Below, one piece after another: positions 9,204 through 18,705 of a stretch of 32,612 nucleotides of DNA. The notes under the pieces are model-generated. The model ran no database searches and was not told where the DNA came from. It worked only from the letters and a program-made list of their open reading frames with translations. The position numbers and the translations under genes were made by a program. Source of the stretch: Bacteroidia bacterium (GTDB lineage: Bacteria; Bacteroidota; Bacteroidia; Cytophagales; Cyclobacteriaceae); contig JAUHYU010000060.1 in the NCBI GenBank assembly GCA_030426345.1, positions 1 to 32,612 on the forward strand, in the 5' to 3' direction. Every line of letters starts with the position of its first letter. The first letter of the stretch is position 1.

Positions 9204-9256
9204 TAACAATTATCATCTTTACTAATATTTTTCCACTATTTTGATATTAGCAGGAA

Positions 9257-9298
9257 ATTGCGCAATAATATATGCATAAAACCGCAAAATATTGCAAT
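9257..9298. promoter_or_regulatory. Paired palindromes, candidate operator between the DeoR gene and susC
   Basis: Two palindromes of the same type occur here: ATTGCGCAAT (9257-9266) and ATTGCAAT (9291-9298). Their centres are 33 bp apart, about three helical turns. The second is immediately upstream of the TACCTTTG box that may serve susC. Repeated symmetric half-sites in a regulator/target divergent gap are what an operator for the neighbouring DeoR-type protein would look like. Binding is an inference. Confidence 0.35.
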
Positions 9299-9309
9299 TA
9301 ATATGAATT

Positions 9310-9317
9310 TACCTTTG
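9310..9317 (+). promoter_or_regulatory. Possible -7 box of the susC-susD promoter
   Basis: TACCTTTG is an 8/8 match to the Bacteroidota -7 consensus TAnnTTTG. It lies about 124 nt upstream of the susC ATG, which would leave a leader of roughly 115 nt. A TTG is present 15 nt upstream, closer than the usual 17-23 nt, so the -33 part is not convincing. Confidence 0.33.
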
Positions 9318-9440
9318 GTTAAGTTGAAATATCTCGTAGATTTATCATTTATATTGTATCATACAACCAAATATTATTGCCTATGAAATAACAAACACAG
9401 TAGAAAATTATTTTATCACTTTAATTGAATCTTAACGCTT

Positions 9441-12400
9441 ATGAGAAAGTTTTTTACAATTTATGCGTCCTGCATGCTACTGGCCTCAATGGTTTTTGCT
9501 CAGGATGTAATGATCACAGGAACGGTAACTGATCAACAGACGGGTGATGCCCTGATCGGTGCAAACGTGCTGGTGAAAGGTACCTCCAAAGGTACAATTA
9601 CAGATGTTAGTGGGAAATACACGATTGAAGCACCTGCCCAATCAACTTTAGTATTTTCGTACATTGGTTTCATAGACCAAGAAGTTGCTATAGGTAATCG
9701 CTCAGTAATTGATTTATCAATGCAGCCGGATTTGACCCAATTATCTGAAGTAGTAGTAACTGCTCTCGGTGTTTCAAGAGAAACACGAACTATTGGATAT
9801 TCTGCAGAAAAGGTGGAAGGTAAGCAGCTCACCGAAACCAATGAATCCAATGTGCTCAATTCGCTCAAAGGTCGAGTTGCTGGGGTTCAAATTAGCGATG
9901 GTAATGGGGTATCTGGTGGAACAACCAGAATCACCATTCGAGGAAACAGTTCTTTGATCAATGGTAAAAACCAACCTTTAATTGTTGTAGATGGTGTTCA
10001 GATTGAAAACTCAATAACTGGCCCAGGTAGTAATACTATGACAAGTAATGATAACGGAAAGGACTGGGGGTCTGGAATCAACAATATCAACCCCTGGGAT
10101 ATCGAAGAAATGACTGTCTTGAAAGGACCAAATGCAGCTGCACTATATGGATCCAGAGGGTCTAATGGTGTAATTGTGATTACAACAAAAAAGGGAAAGA
10201 AAAGTAAAGGACTAGGTCTTGATTTTAGCATCAACCATATGACTACTCAGGCCTATGGATTTAGGGATGTCCAAAATCAGAGAGGTGCAGGTACTAGTGG
10301 TAGCTATGAAAACCAAGTAATTCCAAACATTAATGGTAATGGCTACGAGCAATCAACAATTGATGGCACTACCTACAACTTAATTCCTGCTACTAATTTC
10401 TGGGGTTCAGGTACTAGCTGGGGTCATGAAATGGATGGCACAGATGTTCTGTGGTGGGATGGAGAGGTGAGACCCTATAGTCCTCAACCTGACAATCTGG
10501 AGAGTTTTTTCCAAAACGGGCATGATACCAATTATAACCTTGCATTTTCCGGTGCTAGTGATGTTGGATCCATGCGTGTTTCTATTACTCATAATGATGT
10601 TGAAGCCATCACTCCAAATACAACCAGAGAGCAGAATACTATCAATTTGAATTCTTCATTGAATGTGTCAAGCAAGGTGAGAGCAGATATTGCCATTTCT
10701 TATATGAATAATAATATGTTGAATTCACCACACTTAGGCAATTCGGAAGCTTCTATTGGAAAAAACCTTACATATAACTGGGATCGTGGATACAACCTTG
10801 AATTGGAAAAAGATAGATACCAATTTGCTGATGGTTCAAGAGCACCTGGTGGACAAGGTCGTCCGGGTGTTGATCAAAATGCAGGATATCCAAATAACTG
10901 GAGAGGCTATGGAAGACCTGGGTCCTTTTATTGGAATCTATGGAATAATAATACGGAACTTGATAGAAACCGGGTAATGGGATCTATTGGCCTTACATAC
11001 GATATAACAGATTGGTTGATGCTTAAAGGTACAATAGGTATGGATTACCAAAATGAAGAAGTAGAAAGCAGAAATAAACCAACAGATACAGAAGGATTAA
11101 CCGGAGGTCGCTACAGTCATACAATGCGTAGAAATACTATTCTTAACAACACCGTAATGCTTCGGGTGAAGAAAGATATTACGGAAAGTTTAAGTTTAAC
11201 CGCTTTTGTTGGTGGTGAATCTTGGGATCGTGATTTTTATCAAATTCAAGGTGATAATGCTAATAGAAACTTTGCTGATCCATTCATTTACGCGTTTAGA
11301 AACATAGATTATCCCGTCGATGCAAATAATAATGTCACTGTAAATTGGGCAAGAAATCAATTATTGCCTGGAGAAGACAAATATGAAAAAAGAGTTAATT
11401 CTGCGTTTGCTTCTGTGAATCTTGCTTGGAAAGATTGGTTATACCTGGATATAACAGGAAGAAATGACTGGAGCTCTACGCTTCCATCAGAAACAAGGTC
11501 ATATTTCTATCCTTCTGTCCAGTCAAGTTTTGTCTTTACAGACGCACTTCAATTGAATACTGACATTCTTACTTTTGGAAAGGTTAGAGCGGCGTTTGCA
11601 CAAGCGGGTAATGACACCGAACCGTATCAGGTAACACCAACATATAACAGAAATAGTTTTGGGGGGCAGGAGATAGCAACAGTTAATGCTACAATACCAC
11701 CAACTACGTTAAGAAGTGAGTTATCAAATTCATGGGAAATAGGGGCAGATCTCCGCTTTTTTGAGGGTCGAATCAATTTGGATGCTACGTATTACGCAAT
11801 TAGGTCTGAAAATCAGATTCTTCAATCACCTGTTCCACGTTCTTCTGGATTTACTTCTCTTAGGTTCAACAGTGGTGTTATTGAGAACAAAGGTTATGAA
11901 TTGTTATTGAGTGGCACACCCATAAAAACCAATGATTTTTCTTGGGAGGTTGCATTTAATATGAATGCAAATCAAAACGAAGTTGTCAGCTTAGCAGATG
12001 GCGCTGAAACACTAAATCTCGGAGGAGTGTTTGGTAATAACGGTCCATCAATAGAGGCCAGACCTGGAGAGGGATATGGAACAATCATGGGTTGGGATTA
12101 TGTTTACCATGATACCAATGGCAATGAAATGACAGATCCTAGTGAGAAAGTATCATCAAATAGGCTGCTTACTGCAGATGGGCGAAGCTATATCACTACA
12201 CAAGACAGAGTTCCTGTAGGAAATACTATACCAAGTTGGACAGGTGGACTTGTAAATACTTTTACATATAAGAGTCTAACCTTGAATGCAGTCCTTGATA
12301 TTAGGCAAGGTGGTGATGTAATGTATGGATCCATGTCAAGTGGCCTTGGTTATGGACAATCTCCACAGACGTTAAAAGGATGGGGAGCAGAAAACGGAGG

Positions 12401-12812
12401 CCTTGCGTGGACTGATGATAACGCAGTATCACGTAATGATGGAGTTATATTGGAGGGAGTATTGGATGATGGTTCAGTAAACAATACTATCGTGCCGTAT
12501 TATAGAGAGTACCAAAATGTATTTTCTTGGGGCCCTGGTGCTCCGGTATCTCCTCTTGTTCACGAGACTTCATGGGTACGCCTACAGCAAGTAGCACTAA
12601 CTTATGATTTTCCTAGAGATTTGTTGAGTGGAACTTTTATCCAGAATGCATCGATTACTTTAGTAGGAAGAGATTTGCTTTACTTTCAGAATACGGCTCC
12701 GGATAATCTTGATCCGGCTGGTGTTAATGGTGCTGGTAATTCACAAGGTATAGAATGGGGGTCATTGCCAATAGCAAGATCCTATGGTGGTTCTATAAGA
12801 ATTGGTTTCTAA
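9441..12812 (+). CDS. SusC/RagA-family TonB-linked outer-membrane transporter
   Basis: A 1123-aa outer-membrane barrel that, with its SusD lipoprotein, imports oligomeric nutrients using TonB energy. A signal peptide (residues 1-20, ending MVFAQ) is followed by a carboxypeptidase-regulatory-like beta-sandwich (about 24-100: ITGTVTDQQTGDALIGANV ... GKYTIEAP ... FSYIGF). A TonB-box-like stretch LSEVVVTALG lies at about 102-111. The plug domain (about 120-250) contains LKGRVAGVQI, IRGNSSL, PLIVVDGVQIEN and LKGPNAAALYGSRGSNGVI. The rest is the barrel, ending in an aromatic C-terminal strand (YGGSIRIGF). Length is typical. susD starts 18 bp downstream. Substrate cannot be read from sequence, and no glycoside hydrolase or lyase is encoded in the window to point to one. 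Confidence 0.95.
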   Translation: MRKFFTIYASCMLLASMVFAQDVMITGTVTDQQTGDALIGANVLVKGTSKGTITDVSGKYTIEAPAQSTLVFSYIGFIDQEVAIGNRSVIDLSMQPDLTQLSEVVVTALGVSRETRTIGYSAEKVEGKQLTETNESNVLNSLKGRVAGVQISDGNGVSGGTTRITIRGNSSLINGKNQPLIVVDGVQIENSITGPGSNTMTSNDNGKDWGSGINNINPWDIEEMTVLKGPNAAALYGSRGSNGVIVITTKKGKKSKGLGLDFSINHMTTQAYGFRDVQNQRGAGTSGSYENQVIPNINGNGYEQSTIDGTTYNLIPATNFWGSGTSWGHEMDGTDVLWWDGEVRPYSPQPDNLESFFQNGHDTNYNLAFSGASDVGSMRVSITHNDVEAITPNTTREQNTINLNSSLNVSSKVRADIAISYMNNNMLNSPHLGNSEASIGKNLTYNWDRGYNLELEKDRYQFADGSRAPGGQGRPGVDQNAGYPNNWRGYGRPGSFYWNLWNNNTELDRNRVMGSIGLTYDITDWLMLKGTIGMDYQNEEVESRNKPTDTEGLTGGRYSHTMRRNTILNNTVMLRVKKDITESLSLTAFVGGESWDRDFYQIQGDNANRNFADPFIYAFRNIDYPVDANNNVTVNWARNQLLPGEDKYEKRVNSAFASVNLAWKDWLYLDITGRNDWSSTLPSETRSYFYPSVQSSFVFTDALQLNTDILTFGKVRAAFAQAGNDTEPYQVTPTYNRNSFGGQEIATVNATIPPTTLRSELSNSWEIGADLRFFEGRINLDATYYAIRSENQILQSPVPRSSGFTSLRFNSGVIENKGYELLLSGTPIKTNDFSWEVAFNMNANQNEVVSLADGAETLNLGGVFGNNGPSIEARPGEGYGTIMGWDYVYHDTNGNEMTDPSEKVSSNRLLTADGRSYITTQDRVPVGNTIPSWTGGLVNTFTYKSLTLNAVLDIRQGGDVMYGSMSSGLGYGQSPQTLKGWGAENGGLAWTDDNAVSRNDGVILEGVLDDGSVNNTIVPYYREYQNVFSWGPGAPVSPLVHETSWVRLQQVALTYDFPRDLLSGTFIQNASITLVGRDLLYFQNTAPDNLDPAGVNGAGNSQGIEWGSLPIARSYGGSIRIGF

Positions 12813-12830
12813 CAATAAAAGATTTAAATA

Positions 12831-14492
12831 ATGAAAAATAAGACTTTATATAAATCAATTATACTATCGCTAGCGATAGTAGTATGTATTGGTACTTCAT
12901 GTACTGAGGATTTTGATGAAATGAATACGCATCCTTTTAATCCTACGGAAACAAGTTCCAATTTTTTATTCAATGGTATGATGTCATATGTAAAATGGTC
13001 AGGCAACTATTGGCTTTATGGGATGAATCAACGAATTTATCAATGGGGTCAGTTAGCTGCATCCTCAGGTGGAGGACAAGGTGCTGATGCCGATGATAAC
13101 CCAAATACCTATAATACATTGGGCTCAGAAGCTTTATGGACTGATTTCTACAATATGGGAAGAACGTACAGGGCTCTGGAAGAAAAATTGGTCAACGATT
13201 TTGATCCCGATAGAGTGGTTAATAGGTTGGCTTTGATGAAAATCGTAGCAGCTTATCAGGCATTGCAAATGACAGATATGTATGGAGATATTCCCTACTC
13301 GGAAGCTGGCTTTGGGGCAATTGAGGAGCTTTATAGACCTAAGTATGACTCTCAAGAAGAAATATACAAAGATGCACTTGATCAATTGAAATGGGCTTCT
13401 GATAATATCATAGTAGACTATAGTGGCAAGGTAACTCCAGCAGGTAATGCATATCTTGACTATGGAAGCAATGATATCGTATATGGCAATGATATGGAAA
13501 AATGGAAGAAATTGGCTAATACCCTTCGATTGAGATATGCATTGCGGATGTCCAATGTGGATGCTACTCTCGCTCAGCAACATGGTGCGGATGCATTGTC
13601 ACAAGGTATTATGGAAGATAGCGGTGATGAATTTATTTTTTCTCCGAATAATGGTGTTGCCAACGGAAGTTTATATTGGTCTTTTCAGTACTATGAAGGT
13701 ATAAGACTTGGTGAAAATGCTTGGAAGTATATGAATTCTGATGATGACCCTGCTGTAGATGGCAGTGATATTATAGATCCAAGAGTTGCTGTTTGGTACG
13801 AAACAAATATTGATGACGAATGGGTAGCTATGCCACAATCTTGGGGTATTGACGATCGACCTGAAATAGCTTCTGGGCATCCTTATGATGATCAACGTCG
13901 AAATGATAATGATGACATTGGTAAAAATTATAAAGGTAATTATTCAGGATTTAACTGGTATCTAGTAGAGGACACTCCAAATGCATACGAATTTCATGTA
14001 ACATTTTCGGAAGCTTGCTTTTTAGCTGCTGAAGCCATCTTAAAAGGATGGGGTGGATCTGGAACTGCCAAGGAATGGTACGAGACAGGAATCAAAGCTT
14101 CTGTTACTCGTTGGTATACTTATGGCAGGAGTCATGAAGATTGGGTTACTCCACCAGAAATGCCAACCGAAGCAGAAATGGATGCTTTTGTGGCACATCC
14201 TAGAATTGCCTATATGGGTGACGGAGTTGATGGGTTGCAGCAGGTGCATATTCAACGCTGGATGGATTATCATTTCAATGCAGCACAGGCATGGTATCTA
14301 GTAAGAAGGGTGGATAATTTCCCATTGCTACCAGTTAAACACCGTGTTACTGGAGCTGAAGTAGAAATGGCACACCGATTTCCTTATCCACAGGATGAGG
14401 TAAATCAGAATGGGGAAAATTATAGTGCCCAGGTAAGTTCTATGACAGGTGGAGATGTAGTTACTACCAAAGTTTGGTGGGAAGGAAACTAA
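12831..14492 (+). CDS. SusD/RagB-family nutrient-binding outer-membrane lipoprotein (SusD-like_2 type)
   Basis: A 553-aa surface lipoprotein that forms the lid of the SusC barrel and captures substrate. The signal has a lipobox ending GTSC (Cys24), followed by the acidic stretch TEDFDEMNTHPFNP; this start to the mature protein is typical of the SusD-like_2 subfamily. Helical TPR-like regions with FSEACFLAAEAILKGWGG (about residues 385-402) and a C-terminal region with RRVDNFPLLPVKHRV and RFPYPQDEVNQN also match that family. It follows susC by 18 bp and is closed by a strong terminator, so susC-susD form one transcript. The gene is intact. Confidence 0.93.
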   Translation: MKNKTLYKSIILSLAIVVCIGTSCTEDFDEMNTHPFNPTETSSNFLFNGMMSYVKWSGNYWLYGMNQRIYQWGQLAASSGGGQGADADDNPNTYNTLGSEALWTDFYNMGRTYRALEEKLVNDFDPDRVVNRLALMKIVAAYQALQMTDMYGDIPYSEAGFGAIEELYRPKYDSQEEIYKDALDQLKWASDNIIVDYSGKVTPAGNAYLDYGSNDIVYGNDMEKWKKLANTLRLRYALRMSNVDATLAQQHGADALSQGIMEDSGDEFIFSPNNGVANGSLYWSFQYYEGIRLGENAWKYMNSDDDPAVDGSDIIDPRVAVWYETNIDDEWVAMPQSWGIDDRPEIASGHPYDDQRRNDNDDIGKNYKGNYSGFNWYLVEDTPNAYEFHVTFSEACFLAAEAILKGWGGSGTAKEWYETGIKASVTRWYTYGRSHEDWVTPPEMPTEAEMDAFVAHPRIAYMGDGVDGLQQVHIQRWMDYHFNAAQAWYLVRRVDNFPLLPVKHRVTGAEVEMAHRFPYPQDEVNQNGENYSAQVSSMTGGDVVTTKVWWEGN

Positions 14493-14514
14493 ACGATCAT
14501 CACATATTAAGAAT

Positions 14515-14560
14515 AAAAGAAGAAAGCCTATCACTGATGGGCTTTCTTCTTTTGTTATAT
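14515..14560 (+). terminator. Strong intrinsic terminator after susC-susD
   Basis: A 14-bp perfect stem, AAAAGAAGAAAGCC (14515-14528) with GGCTTTCTTCTTTT (14540-14553), extendable into the 11-nt loop by a T-G wobble and two A-T pairs. It begins 22 bp after the susD stop. The T-rich 3' arm runs on into TGTTATATTTTT. It separates the SusCD transcript from the MORN-protein gene 29 bp further on. Confidence 0.85.
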
Positions 14561-14588
14561 TTTTACTTGCAATAAATATTATAATAAA

Positions 14589-15254
14589 ATGAAAAAATAT
14601 ATATTATTACTATCTGTGGCGTTAATAAGTCTGCAAGTTTATAGCCAGAACTGTGAAGTGAAACTCGAAGATATATCTGGTGCCTATGAGGGAGATTGTA
14701 AAAAGGGCCTGGCGAATGGAACAGGTAAAGCATCTGGAACTGATACGTATGAAGGGAGTTTTAAAAAAGGACTACCTGATGGACAAGGGACTTATATTTG
14801 GGCTAATGGAGATGTGTATGTTGGTGAATTTAAAAAGGGAGTAAAATCTGGTGCAGGAAAAATAACAACTTCTGAAGGAGAGAAAACTGGCTATTGGCTT
14901 GATGGAGATTATATAGGAACAGAAAAATATGCCTATAAAATGCTGTCTGCTGACAGTAATATTTCGGACATTAAATTTGCAAGAAAAGGGGACGAAAGCA
15001 ATGAGATAATTATTAGTTACGAGCTTAAAGGTCGTAGGACGCAACATGATGATATTGTTGTCACAGAACTTCAGGGTAATTATGCAAGCTTAGTTCAAGA
15101 GCCATGGACTAAAACACTAAGCCAGGTAAGTTTCCCATTTAGGTTTAATGTAACAGGCAAAGAAGCATTTGATGTTGTGATCAACCAGCCAGGCAAATGG
15201 GAGGTTAAAGTCATTTTGGTTGTAGCTAATGGATTAAATGTTAACGGTAAATAG
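14589..15254 (+). CDS. Secreted MORN-repeat protein
   Basis: A 221-aa protein with a signal peptide (MKKYILLLSVALISLQVYSQ, cleavage near residue 20) and about three MORN repeats at residues 36-100 (YEGDCKKGLANGTGK, YEGSFKKGLPDGQGTY, YVGEFKKGVKSGAGK). The remaining 120 residues show no family I recognise and read like a beta-rich domain. MORN repeats form elongated beta-hairpin arrays used for binding or as spacers; a catalytic role is not indicated. It starts only 29 bp after the SusCD terminator hairpin, so its promoter must be very close or overlap the terminator, or it depends on read-through. Its last 17 bases overlap the next gene, which suggests translational coupling with the 1141-aa propeller lipoprotein. 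Confidence 0.82.
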   Translation: MKKYILLLSVALISLQVYSQNCEVKLEDISGAYEGDCKKGLANGTGKASGTDTYEGSFKKGLPDGQGTYIWANGDVYVGEFKKGVKSGAGKITTSEGEKTGYWLDGDYIGTEKYAYKMLSADSNISDIKFARKGDESNEIIISYELKGRRTQHDDIVVTELQGNYASLVQEPWTKTLSQVSFPFRFNVTGKEAFDVVINQPGKWEVKVILVVANGLNVNGK

Positions 15255-18200
15255 AGATTTTTTAAAGCGATGTGGGAAGCTATTCCTTATCAAATTGTTA
15301 TTTTTTTCCATATTTATTATTGGGACAATAAATAGCTGTTCAGATAAAAAAAGATGCCAAAATACTGCCAGAGATAAGATATTCACTTTATTGAATTCCG
15401 CTGAATCTGGAATTACCTTCAGGAATGATATTAACTATACCAAAAGTGAAAATTTTTTGATATATGATTTTTTTTATAATGGGGGTGGAGTTGCTATTGG
15501 AGATATAAATAACGACGGTTTACAAGACATTTACTTTGCCGGAAACCAAGTTGAAGACCAGCTTTATCTAAATAAAGGGAATTTAAAATTCGAAGAAGTT
15601 AGTGAAAACGCCGGGATTTTCAAAAAAGGAGGATGGACCACAGGGGTTACATTTGCCGATGTCAATTCTGATGGTTTTCAGGATATTTATGTATGCAAGG
15701 CTTTGTATGACGAAAGCCCAGAGTTGAGAACAAATGAGCTTTACATAAATAATGGGAATATGACTTTTACAGAATCTGCAAAAGAGTTTGGTGTTGCAGA
15801 TTCTTCGCGATCTATGGAAGCTACATTTCTAGATTTTGATAGAGATGGAGATTTAGACCTTTTTCTTGTCAATGAACCCCCTACACCTGGGTACTTATCA
15901 AACTTAAAAAGACAATCAAATAGTGATACAACCTTTAATTGTCGTCTGTATGAAAATAATGATGGAGGATTTATAGATGTTTCAAAAGATGCAGGTGTGA
16001 CATTAAAAGGATATGGCTTAAGTGCCTCTACAGCAGACTTCAACAATGATGGTTGGACAGACATATACGTATGCCATGATTACGAGGCTCCAGATATATT
16101 GTATATAAATCAAGGCAATGGCAAGTTCGTGAATCAAATCAATAGTGCTATGAAGCACATTACTAATTTCAGTATGGGAAGTGATGTTGGTGATATAAAC
16201 CGAGATGGATGGATGGACTTGGTAGTAGTTGACATGGTTGCAGAAGACAATTATAGGTTAAAAGCTAGCATGGGTGGCATGGTTCCACATAAGTTCCAGA
16301 GCATTGTGAAGGCCGGTGGGAATTATCAATATATGTATAATACTTTACAATTAAACAGGGGAGTTGACTCTGAAGGAGATCTCATTTTTAGTGAGATTGC
16401 TCAAGAGGCAGGTGTAGCTGCAACAGATTGGAGTTGGACTCCACTGTTAGCCGATTTTGACAACGATGGTTTGCACGATCTTTTTGTTACTAATGGAATT
16501 AAAAGAGATTTGAGAAATTATGATGGAATGGTCAGAACGGATAAGTATCTTAAAGGGAAATTATCAGACCACCTAAAAAAAAATCCGCATGATAAGCAGG
16601 TTCAAATGAGGGAGCTTGTTGATTTTGATACATTAGTAAATATGCTGCCATCCCAGCCTCTGGTTAACTATATGTACCACAATATAGGAGACTATAAATT
16701 TGAGAATAAAGCGATTAAATGGGGGATGAACCAAAAAACATTTTCAAGTGGTGCGGCTTACGCTGATTTGGATAATGATGGCGATTTGGATTTGGTTGTC
16801 AATAACGTGGACGATAATGCATTCTTATATAGAAATAATGCAGAGAAAATCACTAATAATAATTTTCTAAGGATCCAATTAATGAAAAATGAAAAACCTG
16901 GAGACTTCATTGGCACAAAAATTAAAGTTGATATTCATGGAAAAAGTAGCCTTTATGAGTTTACTAATACACGAGGTTTTTATTCTTCCAGTGAATCAAT
17001 TGCTCACTTTGGCTTAGGAAAAGATACCATAGTCAGTAGGGTTACAGTTAATTGGTTAAACGGCAAAACAACTATACTGAAAGATGTGAAGGCGAATCAG
17101 GAAATTGCAGTGGATATTTTCGATGCGGAATTAGGAATTCCATCAAAGGAGGATAAAAATCAATTTTTTAAAGAGGTAACTGAAGATTTAAATATCAGTT
17201 ATATGCATGTTGAAAACAACTTTGATGATTTCAAAAGGGAGCCTATGCTTCCCTATAAATTGTCTACGCTTGGTCCTGCCCTTGCAGTAGGTGATGTGAA
17301 TAGTGATGGGTTGGAAGATTTTTTTATTGGGGCTTCTTTTGGAAGATCCGGCCAAATTTATTTGCAAGATAAATCTGGTACATTCAAACAATCCTACTCT
17401 ATGCCATGGATTGTGGATGTGAAAAGTGAAGATACTGGGGCAGTATTCTTTGATAGTGAAAATGATGGAGATCTTGATCTGTATGTAGTGAGCGGAGGTA
17501 ATGAATTGCCTTCGGGTTCCATGGAATATGTTGATAGATTGTATATTAACGATGGTAGAGGTAGTTTTTCCAAAGCATTGACATCTTTGCCGGAATTGAC
17601 TACCTCTGGCTCAAGGGTCATTCCGTCTGATATAGATAATGATGGTGATATTGATTTGTTTGTTTGCGGTAGACAAATTCCTGGTAATTATCCAGATCCA
17701 GCTAGTAGTTATATTCTTTTGAACGAATCTGAAACTAAAAAATATCCTTTTTTTAAGGATGTTACGGAAGAAATCGCCCCTCAGTTGAAAGGCTTAGGAA
17801 TGGTTACAGATGCCATATGGAGTGATTACGACAATGATGATGATTTAGATTTGATAGTAGTCGGCGAATGGATGCCCATTACTATATTTAAGAATGAGGA
17901 TGGTAAATTCGTAAATGTAACAGAAGAGTTGGGTTTACTAAAAGAGGTTGGTTGGTGGTTTAGTGTAGATAAATCTGATTTTGACAATGATGGAGATGAG
18001 GATTTTCTAATCGGAAACTTGGGTGAGAATTATAAATATAAGGCCTCTTATGACGAACCCTTTACAGTTAATTACCGGGATTATGACAATAATGGCAAGA
18101 AGGATCTTGTATTTGGATATTATAATTTTGGAAAACATTACCCTTTGAGTAGCAGGTCAAAGTCGATTTTCCAAATTCCTGCATTAAAAAGTAAATTCCT

Positions 18201-18663
18201 CACATATCATGATTTCGCTAGTGCAACATTATTGGAAGTATACGGAAATGGTTTTTTGGATAAGTCTTTGAACTATAATGCCACCACTTTTAGTTCTAAG
18301 TATATGGAAAATTTAGGTAATGGTAATTTTAAGCTTCATAACTTACCGGCATTAGCTCAATTCTCTCCTATCAATGACTTTATAATAAAGGATCTCAATG
18401 GTGATGGATTTGATGATATATTGTTAGCTGGAAATTTATACGGATCAGAAATTGAAACTGCGCGGGCAGATGCCGGTTTGGGACTATTGCTATTAGGGAA
18501 TGGAAATGGCGAATTTGTTGTTCAAGAGCCTATTAAAAGCGGAATATATTTAAACTCAGACGTAAAACAATTGGCGCCAATAAGCATTGGTAATTCGTTT
18601 TCATTTGTTGTTGCGAATAATAATGATTTTATTCGCTTATTCTCTATACAAGACGCTGAGTAG
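15238..18663 (+). CDS. Double FG-GAP/VCBS propeller with central ASPIC/UnbV domain (CRTAC1-type lipoprotein)
   Basis: A 1141-aa exported lipoprotein; the hydrophobic stretch LFLIKLLFFSIFIIGTINSC gives a lipobox cysteine at 34. Fourteen calcium-loop repeats of the Dx[DN]xDGxxD type are visible. Seven precede an ASPIC/UnbV domain (about 539-627: FIGTKIKVDIHGKSS, TRGFYSSSESIAHFGLG, VTVNWLNGKTT) and seven follow it, from GDVNSDGLED to KDLNGDGFDD. This would make two seven-bladed beta-propellers joined by ASPIC. It is a clear paralogue of the 1105-aa gene at 20770-24087; both begin their first repeat with FYNGGGVAIGDINNDGL. The start overlaps the MORN gene by 17 bp, and later starts would damage the signal sequence. 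Role unknown; calcium-dependent binding at the cell surface is inferred. Confidence 0.9.
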   Translation: MLTVNRDFLKRCGKLFLIKLLFFSIFIIGTINSCSDKKRCQNTARDKIFTLLNSAESGITFRNDINYTKSENFLIYDFFYNGGGVAIGDINNDGLQDIYFAGNQVEDQLYLNKGNLKFEEVSENAGIFKKGGWTTGVTFADVNSDGFQDIYVCKALYDESPELRTNELYINNGNMTFTESAKEFGVADSSRSMEATFLDFDRDGDLDLFLVNEPPTPGYLSNLKRQSNSDTTFNCRLYENNDGGFIDVSKDAGVTLKGYGLSASTADFNNDGWTDIYVCHDYEAPDILYINQGNGKFVNQINSAMKHITNFSMGSDVGDINRDGWMDLVVVDMVAEDNYRLKASMGGMVPHKFQSIVKAGGNYQYMYNTLQLNRGVDSEGDLIFSEIAQEAGVAATDWSWTPLLADFDNDGLHDLFVTNGIKRDLRNYDGMVRTDKYLKGKLSDHLKKNPHDKQVQMRELVDFDTLVNMLPSQPLVNYMYHNIGDYKFENKAIKWGMNQKTFSSGAAYADLDNDGDLDLVVNNVDDNAFLYRNNAEKITNNNFLRIQLMKNEKPGDFIGTKIKVDIHGKSSLYEFTNTRGFYSSSESIAHFGLGKDTIVSRVTVNWLNGKTTILKDVKANQEIAVDIFDAELGIPSKEDKNQFFKEVTEDLNISYMHVENNFDDFKREPMLPYKLSTLGPALAVGDVNSDGLEDFFIGASFGRSGQIYLQDKSGTFKQSYSMPWIVDVKSEDTGAVFFDSENDGDLDLYVVSGGNELPSGSMEYVDRLYINDGRGSFSKALTSLPELTTSGSRVIPSDIDNDGDIDLFVCGRQIPGNYPDPASSYILLNESETKKYPFFKDVTEEIAPQLKGLGMVTDAIWSDYDNDDDLDLIVVGEWMPITIFKNEDGKFVNVTEELGLLKEVGWWFSVDKSDFDNDGDEDFLIGNLGENYKYKASYDEPFTVNYRDYDNNGKKDLVFGYYNFGKHYPLSSRSKSIFQIPALKSKFLTYHDFASATLLEVYGNGFLDKSLNYNATTFSSKYMENLGNGNFKLHNLPALAQFSPINDFIIKDLNGDGFDDILLAGNLYGSEIETARADAGLGLLLLGNGNGEFVVQEPIKSGIYLNSDVKQLAPISIGNSFSFVVANNNDFIRLFSIQDAE

Positions 18664-18705
18664 GACGAGTTATTTCTTGTTGCTTCAATATAGAAAGCTA
18701 ATGAT

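Noticed and set aside
15480-18420. Repeating gat-aat-gat-gga-like DNA in the propeller genes as possible tandem DNA repeats
   Set aside because: The similarity reflects the conserved DxDxDG protein loop; spacing varies and codons differ, so these are protein repeats and not DNA repeats.
18664-18705. Possible bidirectional terminator between the convergent propeller genes
   Set aside because: The 42-bp gap contains no inverted repeat with a usable stem.
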